Shown: positions 44,396-56,249, counted from the stretch's first letter. The stretch is 64,000 nucleotides of DNA from Thysanoteuthis rhombus (GCA_963457665.1 OY735228.1:1851673-1915672), one strand, 5' to 3'. Notes: generated by a model not told the origin, from the letters alone. A program made the numbers and translations.

Positions 44396-44694
44396 ATAAG
44401 AAATGAATCTTTTAGAAGAAAAGGCTGACTTCGGATTTTTTTTTTCATGACTTCATCAAAATTTTCCATAAGTAGAAAATGAAATAAATGTTTCTCCTTT
44501 CATCTAATTTCATTCATGATTTTAATTATATTTCGGAAACGTTCCAAGGGAAAATCTGTGACATTGCTAATTCACAAGTGAAAATATCACCCATATTTCC
44601 CACCGAATGAAGCACACTTATTTTTTTGAAGATATTAACACAAAAGTGACCGTGCATTATACCATGAATCTTATGGTCCATGGTAGGTCTAAAA

Positions 44695-45310
44695 TTTGAG
44701 ATGACTAGTATCATCATCAGTCTTTCATCATCCGTTGTTGGACATAGACATTCCCTAACATTCACCACACTTCTCATAGGTGTCATGAAGCCAGTACTTT
44801 CTGAGTATGTCTAGTTTGTCTCTCCATCTTGTATTTTGCCGGCCTCTATCACACATGTAATCTCTGGGGATCCATGTTGTGAGTCATAATGTCTATCAGC
44901 AATTCTTGCAACATGACCAGCCCATTGCCATTAGAGTTTTCTAGTAGATTCTATGATATCTCGGACTCCCGTTTTCTCCCTGATATACTGCGCTGTCTTG
45001 TGATCTCTTCATGTGAGGTTGAGCATGATTCTCTCATGCACGCATTGCATGCTTCTCAGTTTGTAGGTCTGTCTCTTGGTTAGATTCCATGTTTCAGCTC
45101 CATAGGTGACTATCGGGAGGATGCATTGGTTGTACACTCTTCTTTTTAGGATTAATGGGATCTTCTTGATTCAAAGGTTGAGCTTGCTCTGCCGAAGACC
45201 CGCCATCTTTGAGTGATTCTTTGCATGATTTTTTATTCTTTTGTGGGTTTCATGGAGATTCGTTGAGCTCGGTAGATGTAGTGGTCGACTTTCTCCAGTT
45301 TTGCATAGGG
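44695..45310 (-). mobile_element. RTE-like LINE 3' fragment, best-preserved minus copy
   Basis: The - strand translates LKRRVYNQCILPIVTYGAET, WNLTKRQTYKLRSMQ, HERIMLNLT, stop, RDHKTAQYIREKTGVRDI, and ends in 'gaatgtctatgtccaacaac' plus GATGATGATG. The corresponding protein in the 59.3 kb copy reads LPVVTYGVETWNITKRLTLK and HERILLNLI. An in-frame stop after LNLT/LNLI stands where the family has Trp, in both copies. The + strand open frame 44889-45083 is its shadow. Confidence 0.8.
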
Positions 45311-46160
45311 TTGCCATATTCAAATCAGAAAGAAAGAGGACATTCCAGGTCACTGTCACATAAAAATGTGGACGTTCCCAGTAACTGTCATTGTTGTCAA
45401 CACACGTAGATAAGTTGCAGTGGCTACATTGTAGTTGGAAATTGTGAAAAATATCTTGAATATAGGGAAAAAAAAAAAAAACAAATTCTATCATAAAAAA
45501 GTAAGAACCATAAGTTCAATGATGCGTTCACCATCAATGGTTGTAGAAGCAAGACGAGAAGGAAGAAAAAGAGCAAGTAGTCTCTCTTTGAGTCAATTGA
45601 TTTTCATACTTGTAAAATATTATGATATGGAAATATTCTGCAAGTATTATTATCCATAAAAATTGTAAATGGCCATTTTTGGCTTTTTTTCTTTTAAAGA
45701 CAATAATATGGACAGTTTACATTCTAATATGACATCATAGCAGTTGTTAGAAAAAATGATTGGAATAGATGTTCTTTTAATGACATCACAGCTCTTCCTT
45801 TTTTCCCATGATTAACCTAATTGGGACAGACAGATCTACTGACTGACTGACTGACTGACTGACCAAAAAGCATCTTATTGAGATGTACGGATACTTTTAA
45901 AAAATGGTATACTCTGTACATTTCATTCATGGCTATAATGACACACACACAAAAAAAAATAATGCACATAGCAGAAGAACGAAAAAAAGCAGTAGATGGA
46001 AATACATGCTAGCACTTTTCAAATAAAGATTTCAAAACCTAAATTGGGGACTTGTTTTAAAAAATACATACATATGTTGACCCTACAAGGGTACCCACAT
46101 CTAGTTTTTCGCTGTTTTTTTTTCTATTTACTTATTTTACCCTAAATACTCCATGGTTTT
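45311..46160. other. no gene; (TGAC)n at 45837-45862
   Basis: A short tetranucleotide TGAC run, and otherwise AT-rich DNA with no coding signal. Confidence 0.4.
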
Positions 46161-46425
46161 ATTCTGAACAAACCAAAGAATAAATTTTGCATGAATCTAC
46201 ATTGCGAATTGAACTCACCGTTAAAAAACCTTCTTAGAAGGGGATCTAAACTTCTGAATTTTTTCTACACATAATAACAAGTGAATGTTCAAATTTTAAG
46301 CCCTTTAGCTACATTGGTGCAGCCTGTATGCATGTTAAATACATAATGAGCCAACCAGACCAGCTTCAAAACTGGGAGAAACCTATGTTGACAGCTTTGG
46401 TTGATATTTTCTTATCAACTCATTT
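46161..46425 (+). repeat. dispersed repeat family A, 5'-truncated copy 6
   Basis: 'gcatgaatctacattgcgaattga', 'gctacattggtgcagcctg' and 'gttgacagctttggttgatat' are its 3' half. Confidence 0.75.
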
Positions 46426-46467
46426 CTTTCTTAAATATCTTGCACCAAATCAAAATTTCATATCCTA

Positions 46468-46640
46468 ACTTTGTCCCATAATGATATACATTGGAATATC
46501 ACATTTCGTGTATGAAATGCACACATAAACATAACAACTAATTTTGGGACAAAGGTAGTCCTGTCTCTGCCCCATAATAGTTTTTACATTTAGTGTATGA
46601 AAACCATAAACAAATACAACAACTACTATAGGACAGGGGG
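46468..46640 (+). repeat. tandem pair of about 90-bp units
   Basis: 'tttgtcccataatgatatac ... gtgtatgaaa ... cataacaactaa' and 'ctgccccataatagttttta ... gtgtatgaaa ... tacaacaactac' are divergent tandem copies. Each is bounded by inverted sequence of the TTTGTCCCA/TGGGACAAA type. Confidence 0.6.
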
Positions 46641-47445
46641 AGTATCACATTCGTAATATCTAACATGACAGAAAATTACGTGTACTACTTGGACTTTGTA
46701 TTCATTTATTAGAGTGTCAAATTTTCCGTTAAATAGACCAAGGCTGAAATAAAAGCAAGTGTGTTTGATAAGAGTTTCATTTTAGGATGGTCACCAATCA
46801 GGACTGACTGACAATAAATAAAAAGGAACTTCCAACACAGAATATTTATAAAACTTAATCTGGTAAACAACTTCTGTGTTAAACATTGTTTATTCACAGA
46901 GTAAGAACATTATTGAAGGGAGTGACTTTCTCTGCCAACAGGTCACCTCAGTTTTAACGCTTTTTGCATAACAGTCGGATGGTGGACCCCGATATTATAA
47001 TCTGGATCTGATTCCAAAATAGCCAAATTGGCTGGTTATCGTGGGCTCAGTTCTAGCATGGTTGCTGTTCCTGAACCTTGACAGCCTTGTTACTGCATAA
47101 ATAAAACAGAAAGAAAACAGTCAAGATAGGAAAATTTCTCTGTGAAGTCAGATTTTTCAGATTTATCAGACAGTTGAAGACTTTCTGTTGTGGTGAAACT
47201 AAGAGAAGCAATTGGCAAAGGAAATTCTCATGAGCAATGACAAGCTCAGTCAGACTTAGCTAGTTAGTTAAGATAAAGTGCTCACAATAGCTGGGGCTTG
47301 GGAGAGACGATAATAATGAGTGTTGTATTCTTCAAAGGAGGATCTGAAACCTCGGATGCAGTGTTGGAATGGTTTTCTTTCACCTGATTATTGATTGACT
47401 TATTCATATATATTTATTTTTCTCACAGTTGAACGTAAATAAACA
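46641..47445. other. no gene; possible LTR-like end near 47.37 kb (-)
   Basis: 'acctcggatgcagtgttgg' at 47.35 kb is the reverse of the 'cagcatccgaggt' context at 20.92 kb. Otherwise nothing is recognised. Confidence 0.25.
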
Positions 47446-47838
47446 AGTCCGGTTAGTTACTCAATCAATACTGTCATGTGAGTAATGTCTTTTGGCAGTG
47501 CGCCATGTTAAGGATGACCAATAAAAAAATTGGTAAAAGGATGGGAACCAATAAGTGCTATTTTTCATGCCTTTTGTGGCACAGTGATTATTAAAAAAAA
47601 GTCTGAATTTCAAAAAACAAGCGTGAATGCTTCCAGACACCTATTAAGGGATCAATTTAGCATAAACTTACAATGTAAAAACAAACAAAAAAAATTTTTT
47701 TTCAGAACAAAATAAGTAGTAAATATTGAAAATTTCAATCCTTTAGCTCTATTATTACAGTGTGTACATGCAATATATACATACATACATAGCCAACCAG
47801 ATTAACTTGAAAACTGAAGAAACCTGTGTTGACAGGAT
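47446..47838 (+). repeat. dispersed repeat family A, copy 7
   Basis: Begins GTCCGGTTAGTTACTCAAT, has 'tcatgccttttgtggcacagtgat', 'caagcgtgaatgcttccag' and 'caatttagcataaacttac', and ends 'aacctgtgttgacagg'. The 61-residue frame at 47530-47715 is inside it. Confidence 0.85.
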
Positions 47839-48779
47839 GCAGGCAAATGTAATATTTGCTCCTACCTGAATCAACCCTTCTTATCTAGGATTAGGGCATT
47901 TGAAAGTTGGAACCTTGTATTCAATAAAGGATAATGACGTTGTACAATTGTTCTATGTAACTATATAAAAAGATTGTATTACTCTTCGCTGGTAACAGGG
48001 CTGCCACTAAGATATATTCCACAAATATATCTCCTTCTCCTAGAAATATATACCCCCTTCCTCACAGGAAAAATGCCTGCGGATACCGATGATTTAAGTT
48101 TTGATTGACTGTTTCTAATAAATATGATAATCCTTCAACATGTGCCAAAGATAACTTTGGCTCGGGGGGCACCAGGAATCTTTGGGCTGGCCCTGATAAT
48201 GACTCAAGAAAAAATTTTGTTTTTTTAAAAGAGACAACTTAAAGATGCTGCAGGAAAAAAAAATCCAACCAGAGTGTCTCCATTCAAGAAAGAGTAGCTC
48301 CCAAGAAAAGCTGAACAAAATCAATGAACAATAGATGAAAAAGAGAAATTTATTTTGTGAATAATGAAACATTTTCTGGTTTGTATACTTGTAAGTGGAA
48401 TATATAACAGAAATAATTATATATTTCAAGAACATGTATGTCTATACCTTTCATGAATGAATCGTTGTAGCCTGTGCATGTACTAGAATTAATCATTTGA
48501 AACGTTATTTAAAATTATCAACAAAAAACAGATCTTCTATCTAAAATTATCCAAAATTTGGGCGTTTTTGATCCAAAATATCCATAGAGACCAAAAAAAA
48601 GCACTTTTTTCAAGAAAAACAAAAAAAAACATGTTTTTTGATGTTGCCTGATAGTATACTTGTACGAATTTCCAAGATTGTAGCCCCCCAAATGTGATCA
48701 GGGGCACACAGATACTGAACGAGAGAAAAATGTGTAGCTTATTCAGTTGGTTGGTCAGCCATTTATGGGTCTATGGTGA
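47839..48779. other. no gene recognised
   Basis: 'cggggggcaccaggaatctttgggctggccc' near 48.16-48.19 kb looks like a fragment of a GC-rich dispersed repeat. Otherwise AT-rich. Confidence 0.3.
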
Positions 48780-48784
48780 TTCGA

Positions 48785-49125
48785 TTTATAAATATATCTC
48801 ATACATATGCATACACACAATTTATAAACATAGATGATTACATAATACATATCTATATGCATACATATTATAAAAATAAATACATATATATATAATACAT
48901 AATAAACACATATATCATAGATATATATGAATATACATATACATGAATATAATCTATGCATGTACACATTTATGAATAATATATTATGCATGTACACATA
49001 TGTACTTATACATGAACATATATCCACACACATAAACATACATACATACCCACGTATAAACGTGTATGCATACATGTGTGCACACACACACACAGGTATT
49101 ATAGCCATTACGTATATAAGACACT
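48785..49125. repeat. cryptic CATA/TATA simple-sequence tract
   Basis: Irregular mixtures of CATA, TATA and CACA over about 340 bp. The 167-residue - strand frame (Tyr/Ile/Cys-rich) is a by-product. Confidence 0.85.
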
Positions 49126-50679
49126 GAAATATTCTAAGATATACACAAACATGAATATACAGATTTAGACATATCTGTGAAAAATTGATTATATTTGAAG
49201 AGAGACAGATTTTACTACTCAAGCAAAAACAGATTTTACAAGGACAAAAATGTAACAAGTACCCATCCTGGGGATGGGTGAAGATGTATTTGGAATATAT
49301 TTCAGTGGCAACTCTGTTTACTAGCGGAGAATAATACCATCTGTTTTATATGGGTACATTAAGTTGGGGTTACATAAAACAATTATCCATAATGACTATA
49401 AGATATTCCATTTTCTAACCCTTCACCTTAGGTGAGAAGGCCTGATCTGTGGGGGTGGCGCATGAATATCAAAGATACCAATCTTCTTATGGAAGTGATA
49501 TGGCAGTTTAGAAATTTGTGATTGGATATATAGATAGGTAGGAACACATCGGGATAGATACAGTCAGACAGATATCGGATGCTTGTATTCCCGAATTGTA
49601 TACTATCAGACGAATACAATTTATTTCTGATTGTGTGTGTAACCACCCCCATCACTAGGCAATTAACCGACTCTTTGCACCATTGACAATCATCACATCT
49701 GTGTATGCGTAAAATCTCTCATGGGAATATCTCTCTCTTCAAAGTAGATCTACATTTTCCATACTTACTCAAAAATAACATGATCCCTATTTCTTTGTAG
49801 ATGAAAATCAGTAATATACATTAAGAGGTTATTTTTTTATACTCAAGTATGATACGGACCCCCCCCCATCTTAGCCATAATTTTTCATGATAAATTTCTC
49901 GCACCTTTCACAAGTAGATATTGTAATTTACAGGGCCAGATAAGGCTAGTGTTGCGCCTGCAGCATAGGTTATAAAGGGGCCCCAAATTAAGAAACACAC
50001 AAACATAAAAAAATACATTTGCTTTAAGTCATTAAATTTTCGTATTAACTACAAAGTCAGATAATACAATGAATATGTCTGATATTTCAGTAAAAGTATT
50101 ACATTGTTTTTATTTTGACCTTTGTGCAGTGGCTATGACTTCTTTTTCAAAAACCTACATATTTCTGGGTCAAGTATGTATCGCATAGATACCAAACTCC
50201 CATCAATTGCTGTGTTCAAATAATAACCCCAATTAAAGGCGATAATTGATTAAAATTGTTGCTCTCAAACACGCAGTCATACATAAACATTGAGGGTAGA
50301 ATGATACTTGTTACAGTGATAGAACAAGATTAGGATAGTATTTGCTATAGTCATGGGGGGGGGTAGAATAGTACTTGCTAGAGTAAAAGAACAAGCATTA
50401 AATTCCTGAATTGGAATTGGTAGCTTACAAGCAGGTAGCAGAGGGCCCCCTTTGAATTGTGCCCCCCTCCCCGTAGCAAATATGACTTTTGCAACATAGT
50501 TAATCTATCATTGACGAGTGGTTACATGGTCGGGGGGGTAATAGATTGAATGAGTGAGCACCAAGTGCGTGTATTTGTCTGGCTATCTCTAATAATAAAT
50601 AATTCTGCGTCCGTGCAAATATAGACAGACCAAGGGAGAGAGATCCGGACAGACTGTGCTAGAAAGAGAAAGACAGACA
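49126..50679. other. no gene; 'gggccagat' type repeat ends
   Basis: 'gggccagataaggctagtgttgc' with 'aaaggggccccaaatt' (49.93-49.98 kb) and 'agggccccctttgaattgtgcccc' (50.44-50.47 kb) may be the two ends of an unclassified element of about 540 bp. No inverted ends were proven. Confidence 0.3.
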
Positions 50680-51090
50680 GGTCTGGTTAGTCACCAAATA
50701 GAAACCTTCATGTGACTGACGTCTTTCAGCAATGTGCCGTGTTGGGAGTGATCAAGGAATATCACTTCCCTCCGCCTTTTGTTGGGCAATGATCACTGGA
50801 AAAGTCAGAAATTAAAATTTAAAAAAAATAAGCGTGAATGCCACCTGACACAAAGGACCAATTTAGCATAAACTTACATTGCAAAGTGGCTCCCACTAAA
50901 AACCTGTACGGGGAGGGGTGTTACAAAATACAATAAAACAACAAAAACGTTTTTTCTCTAGACATAATCGGTATATGTTTAAATTTTCAGCCCCGTAGCC
51001 CCATCGATGCAGCCCATAGGTGCGATAGAGAGACCAGCTTAAAAACTGAAGAGACCTATGGTCACACTTTTGGTAGATGGTTTTTAATAG
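50680..51090 (+). repeat. dispersed repeat family A, copy 8 (near full length)
   Basis: Starts GGTCTGGTTAGTCACCAAAT and continues through 'catgtgactgacgtctttcagc' and 'caatttagcataaacttacattg'. It then has 'agccccgtagccccatcgatgcagcc' and ends 'ggtagatggtttttaatag'. Only the 'gggggtgatcaatta' block is shortened. Confidence 0.9.
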
Positions 51091-51813
51091 ATAACAGCGG
51101 ACAGAGGTACCCAGACATGCATATCTATTTACTGACATTTACTTACACGCACACCAACACATGCTGAGATGAATATGATTTGACAGAGACAGATGGGAGG
51201 GGCATAAACCATGAATTTATCACTGTAGTGAGATCGATCCAAACTGAGCGCCCGAAACTTGAGGCCTTGCATCAGACTAAGCTTAGCTGACTTAATTTCG
51301 ACCAAAATTGACATGGATGGATAAAGAAAGCTGACTCAGATAGAATTGAGACAGATATAGGTATCGTTAGGTGAATGATTTTCTAACGGTTTGGTCTGCT
51401 GACTCGATGCTACGAAGGGATTCTAAAAAAAAATTATATCAATAAGGTTTGAAGTAGAGTTAAATCCAAAGTGGGGGCAGATCCAATATTTTTAGCAGGG
51501 GCGGATCCAGGATTCTCAATAGGGTGGGGCCCGAATAGAAAAAAATATTTTTTTACAAATGAATTCGTGAAAGAGAAAAATTTTCAAAGATCATAAACAA
51601 GAGGGTAATACGTGATCAAGTACTTTCACAATACATATTTGAGTAGTGGCTTTTCTTTTATTTTAGCACGAATTGACGAGTCAAATAATTTAAGAGATTT
51701 ACCTCAGAACCAATGAATAAAAAATTGAAATGAATAAAACGACACAGGCTGTGAAAAAACAGAATTATTTTTTGTTTTTAAGGTCAATTTATGATTACTT
51801 GAAGGTTTTTATT

Positions 51814-51847
51814 ATTTAGAAAAAAATCTTTACCAAGAAATCTAGAA

Positions 51848-51921
<74 letters not shown>

Positions 51922-51950
51922 CTAAATTTCTTGGTGAAGATTTTTTCTAA

Positions 51951-51955
<5 letters not shown>
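51814..51955. repeat. inverted repeat with (AT)n loop
   Basis: 'tatttagaaaaaaatctt' plus 'accaagaaatctagaaat' on the left pairs with 'atttctaaatttcttggt' plus 'gaagattttttctaaata' on the right, 36 bp with few mismatches. They surround about 70 bp of AT dinucleotide. It is strongly cruciform-prone. Confidence 0.9.

Positions 51956-51997
<42 letters not shown>
51956..51997. repeat. (AT)n/(TG)n microsatellite
   Basis: A short AT stretch followed by about 17 TG units. Confidence 0.95.
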
Positions 51998-52004
<7 letters not shown>

Positions 52005-52217
52005 CTTCACTCAAGGAGGGGAGGCAGACCCCAATGATCTGCGCCTGAATAAATGAAAAACGAATCGTGTGCGCCCCATGTTAACGAAATTCAACATAGG
52101 CGGAAGAAGGCAAACCACAGAGTCAAAATGCTCTTACGAGGTGGGAAAAGAAACGAAAACAAAAAATAAAAATTTAAAAAAAACAGTCACGATATAGGGA
52201 AAGTGGGCCAGATTGTA

Positions 52218-52382
52218 AAGTTTCACACCCTCGCTCACTCGATGCTAAGAAAGACGCATACGTAAAAAGACTTTAGAAAGTTCACGAGAGAAAAACAGAA
52301 AAATGCATGATTATTGCCTTGAATAAATTGTTTAGAAAGGTGCGCCGTTCTTAACATCGAATGTGCGAGGGTGTGAAACTTC
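52218..52382. mobile_element. 165-bp MITE with inverted ends of about 33 bp
   Basis: Left 'aagtttcacaccctcgctca' plus 'ctcgatgctaagaa' is the complement of right 'ttcttaacatcgaatgtgcg' plus 'agggtgtgaaactt', with about four mismatches. A single related end lies at 41.22 kb. No coding. Confidence 0.85.
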
Positions 52383-53175
52383 CCTGTTTTGCTAAATAGT
52401 GAAGAAAGGATCTTATTAATTTCGACTGCTTTTTACCTTCATGTTAAATCCTAGAGTTGAGCCATGTTGAAAATGAAAACCCTAAAGATTGAGGTGACGG
52501 CAAAAAAATGTAATCAAAATGAATACTACTCAATTGTGTTACTATTACAAACTATTAAGAATAAATTAGTAGTAGTGAATAGTAAAGATCTTAGTTCTGG
52601 GCACCTTTTCCTTCTTCCTATATAACACGTCCTTTCACGATAGCTGAGCAATGAAAATGGTTGTACAAAATGAAAAATAAAAAAGTGAATATTTTTTTCA
52701 GATGAAATTTTTTTCATCAGCTTTTCAAAATGACTTACCTGGGATCTTAACATTTTTGAATATCAAGTTTTTACAGGTAGAAAACTGCTCCGACAACAGG
52801 CACCTGTGTGTTAACAGGCGTTTATAATGTTAAGGTGGTCCCGTGTCCAGAGGTTGTGTGTGTAACATCACAGTTATTAAAACAGAAGGAGCTCGTAGGA
52901 GATAGAGATAGATAATGTCTAATCTATAATAGACAATAAAGTAGGTGCTATCCGACGATCCGTGAAGCCAAGTGTTGTTTTGTTTTTGTTTATTTGTTTT
53001 GTTTTGTTGTTGTTTTTTTAATGTTTTCGGAGAAAAATGAACTCGGGAACACTTTTTTTTCCTTTTTCTAAGCCCTGTGCCAGAGGTGGTACCTTTAATC
53101 CATGGAGGAATCGTCCGATATAGACATAATATTCATTTCTTTTTATAATTTTCGACAGAACATTAGAAATATCCT
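52383..53175. other. no gene recognised
   Basis: AT-rich with no protein-like frame. Confidence 0.4.
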
Positions 53176-53292
53176 GGCCCGGAGGAAAGAAAGAGATAGA
53201 GAGAGAGAGAGAGAGAGAAAGAGAAAGAAACTTAATAACAATACATCTAAATTCTCTCTTTTTCTTTCTCTCTCTCTTCCCTTCCTTTTCTA
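53176..53292. repeat. GA tract opposite CT tract (inverted)
   Basis: A purine run at 53187-53231 is followed 20 nt later by a complementary pyrimidine run at 53252-53290, so the pair can fold. The 63-residue + frame crossing it is a by-product. Confidence 0.75.
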
Positions 53293-53514
53293 ATATTCTT
53301 TTGTAATATGACCCGCGCGCACTTGTGTTTGACGGTGTCTATGTGTGATACGGACTTTATATATTTGTATTTGTAATAGTGTCAGCAGAAGAAAAGGCTA
53401 TCTGGGGTCCGTACACAAAGAAAGACAATCGAGATCCTCTTAGAAATCAAGTCATATAAAAAAAAAATGTTTTTTTCTTTTCCTTCTTATTGGAAGTTAT
53501 ACCCCACAATACAC

Positions 53515-53890
53515 AAAATCCTCCTCGGCAGCTTCGGTTAGAGTCTGGCAGTAGTAAAGCCCGCTTCTTGTGATGTTGTAGTGTAGTCCAACCGCATAAC
53601 GGTGAGGTGGTTGATGACGGTGGTGGGGTACCAGATAGAAAGTGCTTTCAGTTTGGGGGGGGGGGAGAGAAAATTCAAATATTGAGTCTCCTTCGGTTGT
53701 AAGTTACTTTCATGGTTTATTATCGGGGATGTTGACCCTGAACATCACAACAACAAGAGATGCGCATTATACAACAAGAAAAGACGGACCGTCGGACAAC
53801 GCAGGCGGGCGGGCGGGCACTTGTCGTTCGCCTGAGCGCACGGCACTGACTGAGAGTGGTGTTGAAGTACTGGATGACACTGGTTGGTGA
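53515..53890. other. locally GC- and CpG-rich segment
   Basis: This stretch has several CpG-rich pieces (ggcgggcgggcgggc, cgcctgagcgcacgg, gacggtggtggggtacc) and is clearly richer in GC than the rest of the window. It could be a promoter or 5' exon region, but no coding frame is recognised beyond an 82-residue stretch at 53642-53890. Confidence 0.35.
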
Positions 53891-54039
53891 AATATGTGCT
53901 AATTTATAATTTTGGTTGGAGGCTTCTTATTGTAGGTGAATTCTTGAAGGAGTAACCACAGCGTATGTCAGTCAAGCAAAGACACACACACACACATGTA
54001 TATATTTCCAGAGACACCGAGAGTGAAAGAGATTTTTAA

Positions 54040-55190
54040 AAAACAGGGAGAATGTGCATCTGAGAGAAAGACAGAGAGAGAGAGAATGAAAGAGTGCGAG
54101 AGAGAGAGAGTGAATGAAAGAGTGAGAGAAAGAGAGGAGTGAGAATGGAAAAGACAAAGAAAGAGAGAATGAATGAAAGAGAATAAATGAAAAAGAGAGA
54201 GAAAATGGAAGAGAGAGAGAAAAAGAATGAATGGGAGAGAGGAGGGAAGAATGAGAGCGAGGAGGAAAGAATGAGAGACAGGAGGAGAATGAGAGAGAGG
54301 GGGAATGAGAGAGAGGGGGAATGAGAGAGAGGGGGAATGAGAGGGAGAATGAGAGAGGGGGAGAATGAGAGAGGGGGTAAAGAATGGAAAAGAGGGGGTA
54401 AAGAATGAGAGAGGGGGGTAAAGAATGAGAGAGGGGGGTAAAGAATGAGAGAGGGGGGTAAAGAATGAGAGAGACGGGGGAAAGAATGAGAGAGACGGGG
54501 GAAAGAATGAGAGAGACGGGGGGAAAGAATGACAGAGACGGGGGGGAAAGAATGAGAGAGACAGGGGAAAGAATGACAGAGATGGGGGAAAGAATGACAG
54601 AGAGAGAGAAAGAATGACAGAGAGGGGAAAGAATGAGAGAGAGAGGGGAAAGAATGAGAGAGAGGGGAAAGAATGAGAGAGAGAGGGGAAAGAATGAGAG
54701 AGAGGGGGGAAAGAATGACAGAGATGGGGGAAAGAATGACAGAGAGAGGGGAAAGAATGACAGAGAGAGGGGAAAGAATGAGAGGGGGGAGAATGAGAGA
54801 GAGGGGGGAAAGAATGAGAGAGAGGGGGGAAAGAATGACAGAGATGGGGGAAAGAATGACAGAGAGAGGGGAAAGAATGACAGAGAGAGGGGAAAGAATG
54901 AGAGGGGGGAGAATGAGAGAGAGAGGGGGAAGAATGAGAGAGGGGGGGAGATTGAGAGAGAGAGGGGGAAAGAATGAGAGAGAGAGGGGAAAGAATAAGA
55001 GAGAAAGGGGAAAGAATAAGAGAGAGAGGGGAAAGAATGAGAGAGAGAGGGGAAAGAATGAGAGAGAGAGGGGAAAGAAAAAAGAGAGGGGAAAGAAGGA
55101 GAGAGAGTGAATTAGAGAGAGAGGATAAGAGAATGAAAGAGAGAGAGAATGAGAAAATGAAAAGAAGTGTGACAGAGAATGAGTGAAATA
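54040..55190 (+). repeat. 1.1-kb purine minisatellite with higher-order unit
   Basis: Repeats of about 20-21 bp, type ggggaaagaatgagagagag, on an almost pure purine strand. Within it, the 60 bp at 54721-54780 are identical to 54841-54900 and the neighbouring sequence also matches. This gives an exact 120-bp higher-order duplication. The 385-residue pyrimidine-strand frame and the + strand ERGE-type frames are by-products. Confidence 0.95.
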
Positions 55191-55309
55191 CACAGGGAAG
55201 ACACAGTCAATTTTGCCCCGCCCATATTCACATGTAAACGCCTACTCACGTGTCTTCGTCTCCTAGCGAGACAGGATTGTTTGAGAAATAAATAAAAATT
55301 GTTTGCATC

Positions 55310-55505
55310 CACTTACTTATACAATATGCCACGTGTATGCCTATATTTTTTATCTGTAACATTTGTCAAGGAAGACAATAATTAAATTTTGATTCTAGAG
55401 TAGTCTCCCTGACTTTTTTTTTTTTTTGCAAATGAGAAAAAAATCAGGGTTCAGTCTGGTTGAAATAAACAATAAAATGCCGAGCAACATAATGTTTTTA
55501 GATGT
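55310..55505 (+). repeat. dispersed repeat, second copy
   Basis: Aligns with 14.44-14.64 kb through 'tctgtaacatttgtcaagga' and 'gagcaacataatgttttta'. Confidence 0.6.
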
Positions 55506-56241
55506 GTCCATACATCTCTATAAGATGCTTTTTGGTCAGTCCCAGTCATTGTAGAACAACAGAAATAGAAAGGAAGGAAGAGGTGTGACATCATTAAAAT
55601 AACATCCACTCCAATCAATTTTCTTTCACCAGCTGCTAATGGTGTCCTAATACTATGTACGATGTCCACATTTCTGCATTTAAAAAAAAAACTAAAATGG
55701 CTAATAATAATTTCTATCAGCAATAATTCTTGCTGAATATTTCCATACAGCAATATTTTACAAGTATGAGAATCAATAGACTCAGAGAAAGACTACTTGC
55801 TTTTCTTTCTCCACCTGCCACTATCACCATGGATGGTTGATGTGTCATTGAACTTATGGTTCTTGTTGACATTTTATTTTTTCTCAGTAGAGTGCAATTG
55901 CAAAATTATTTGAATTCTGACGTCATTTTCAATAGCATGGTTTTAGTAGTTTTAATATAAAAACCAGTGACCACAGCTTTGTAACACGCAAAACATATCA
56001 CGCAATGTTTTTATTCTTATCTAAGAGCGTAGAACAGATATGGGTTTTGGACTGTTTATAATCCAATATTTTCACAGGTCGATTGTTGCCATCCAAAATA
56101 ACTTTGTTTGTGTCATGATTGAGGTCTGCCAACAAAAAAAAAATTGAACTATGTAATTAAGAAATCTTCAAAAAATGAATTATGTTATAGATTTGACGAA
56201 AATGAGATTACTTTAACAGAATTTTGAAAAAATACCACTCA

Positions 56242-56249
<8 letters not shown>
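55506..56249. other. no gene recognised
   Basis: AT-rich. A 100-residue - strand open stretch (55451-55753) overlaps the dispersed repeat and has no signature. Confidence 0.4.

Larger units (their letters stand above)
51496..52050. mobile_element. possible MITE with GGGGCGGATC ends
   Basis: 'caggggcggatccaggattc' on the left and 'ccaatgatctgcgcctgaa' on the right are weakly inverted (GGCGGATC against GATCTGCGCC). The motif is common at invertebrate MITE ends. The interior is dominated by an AT palindrome. Confidence 0.35.

Noticed and set aside
46641-47445. Full LTR retrotransposon between 20.7 and 47.4 kb
   Set aside because: The two LTR-like ends are in opposite orientation, weak and share only a short motif. 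No internal coding region was recognised, so only a low-confidence fossil end is listed.
48755-49258. 167-residue Tyr/Ile/Cys-rich frame
   Set aside because: Encoded by CATA/TATA simple sequence.
54036-55193. 385-residue open frame on the - strand
   Set aside because: It lies entirely in a polypyrimidine minisatellite (SLSHSFPPLSLI-type repeats), where stops are rare by composition. Frames on the other strand are equally open.
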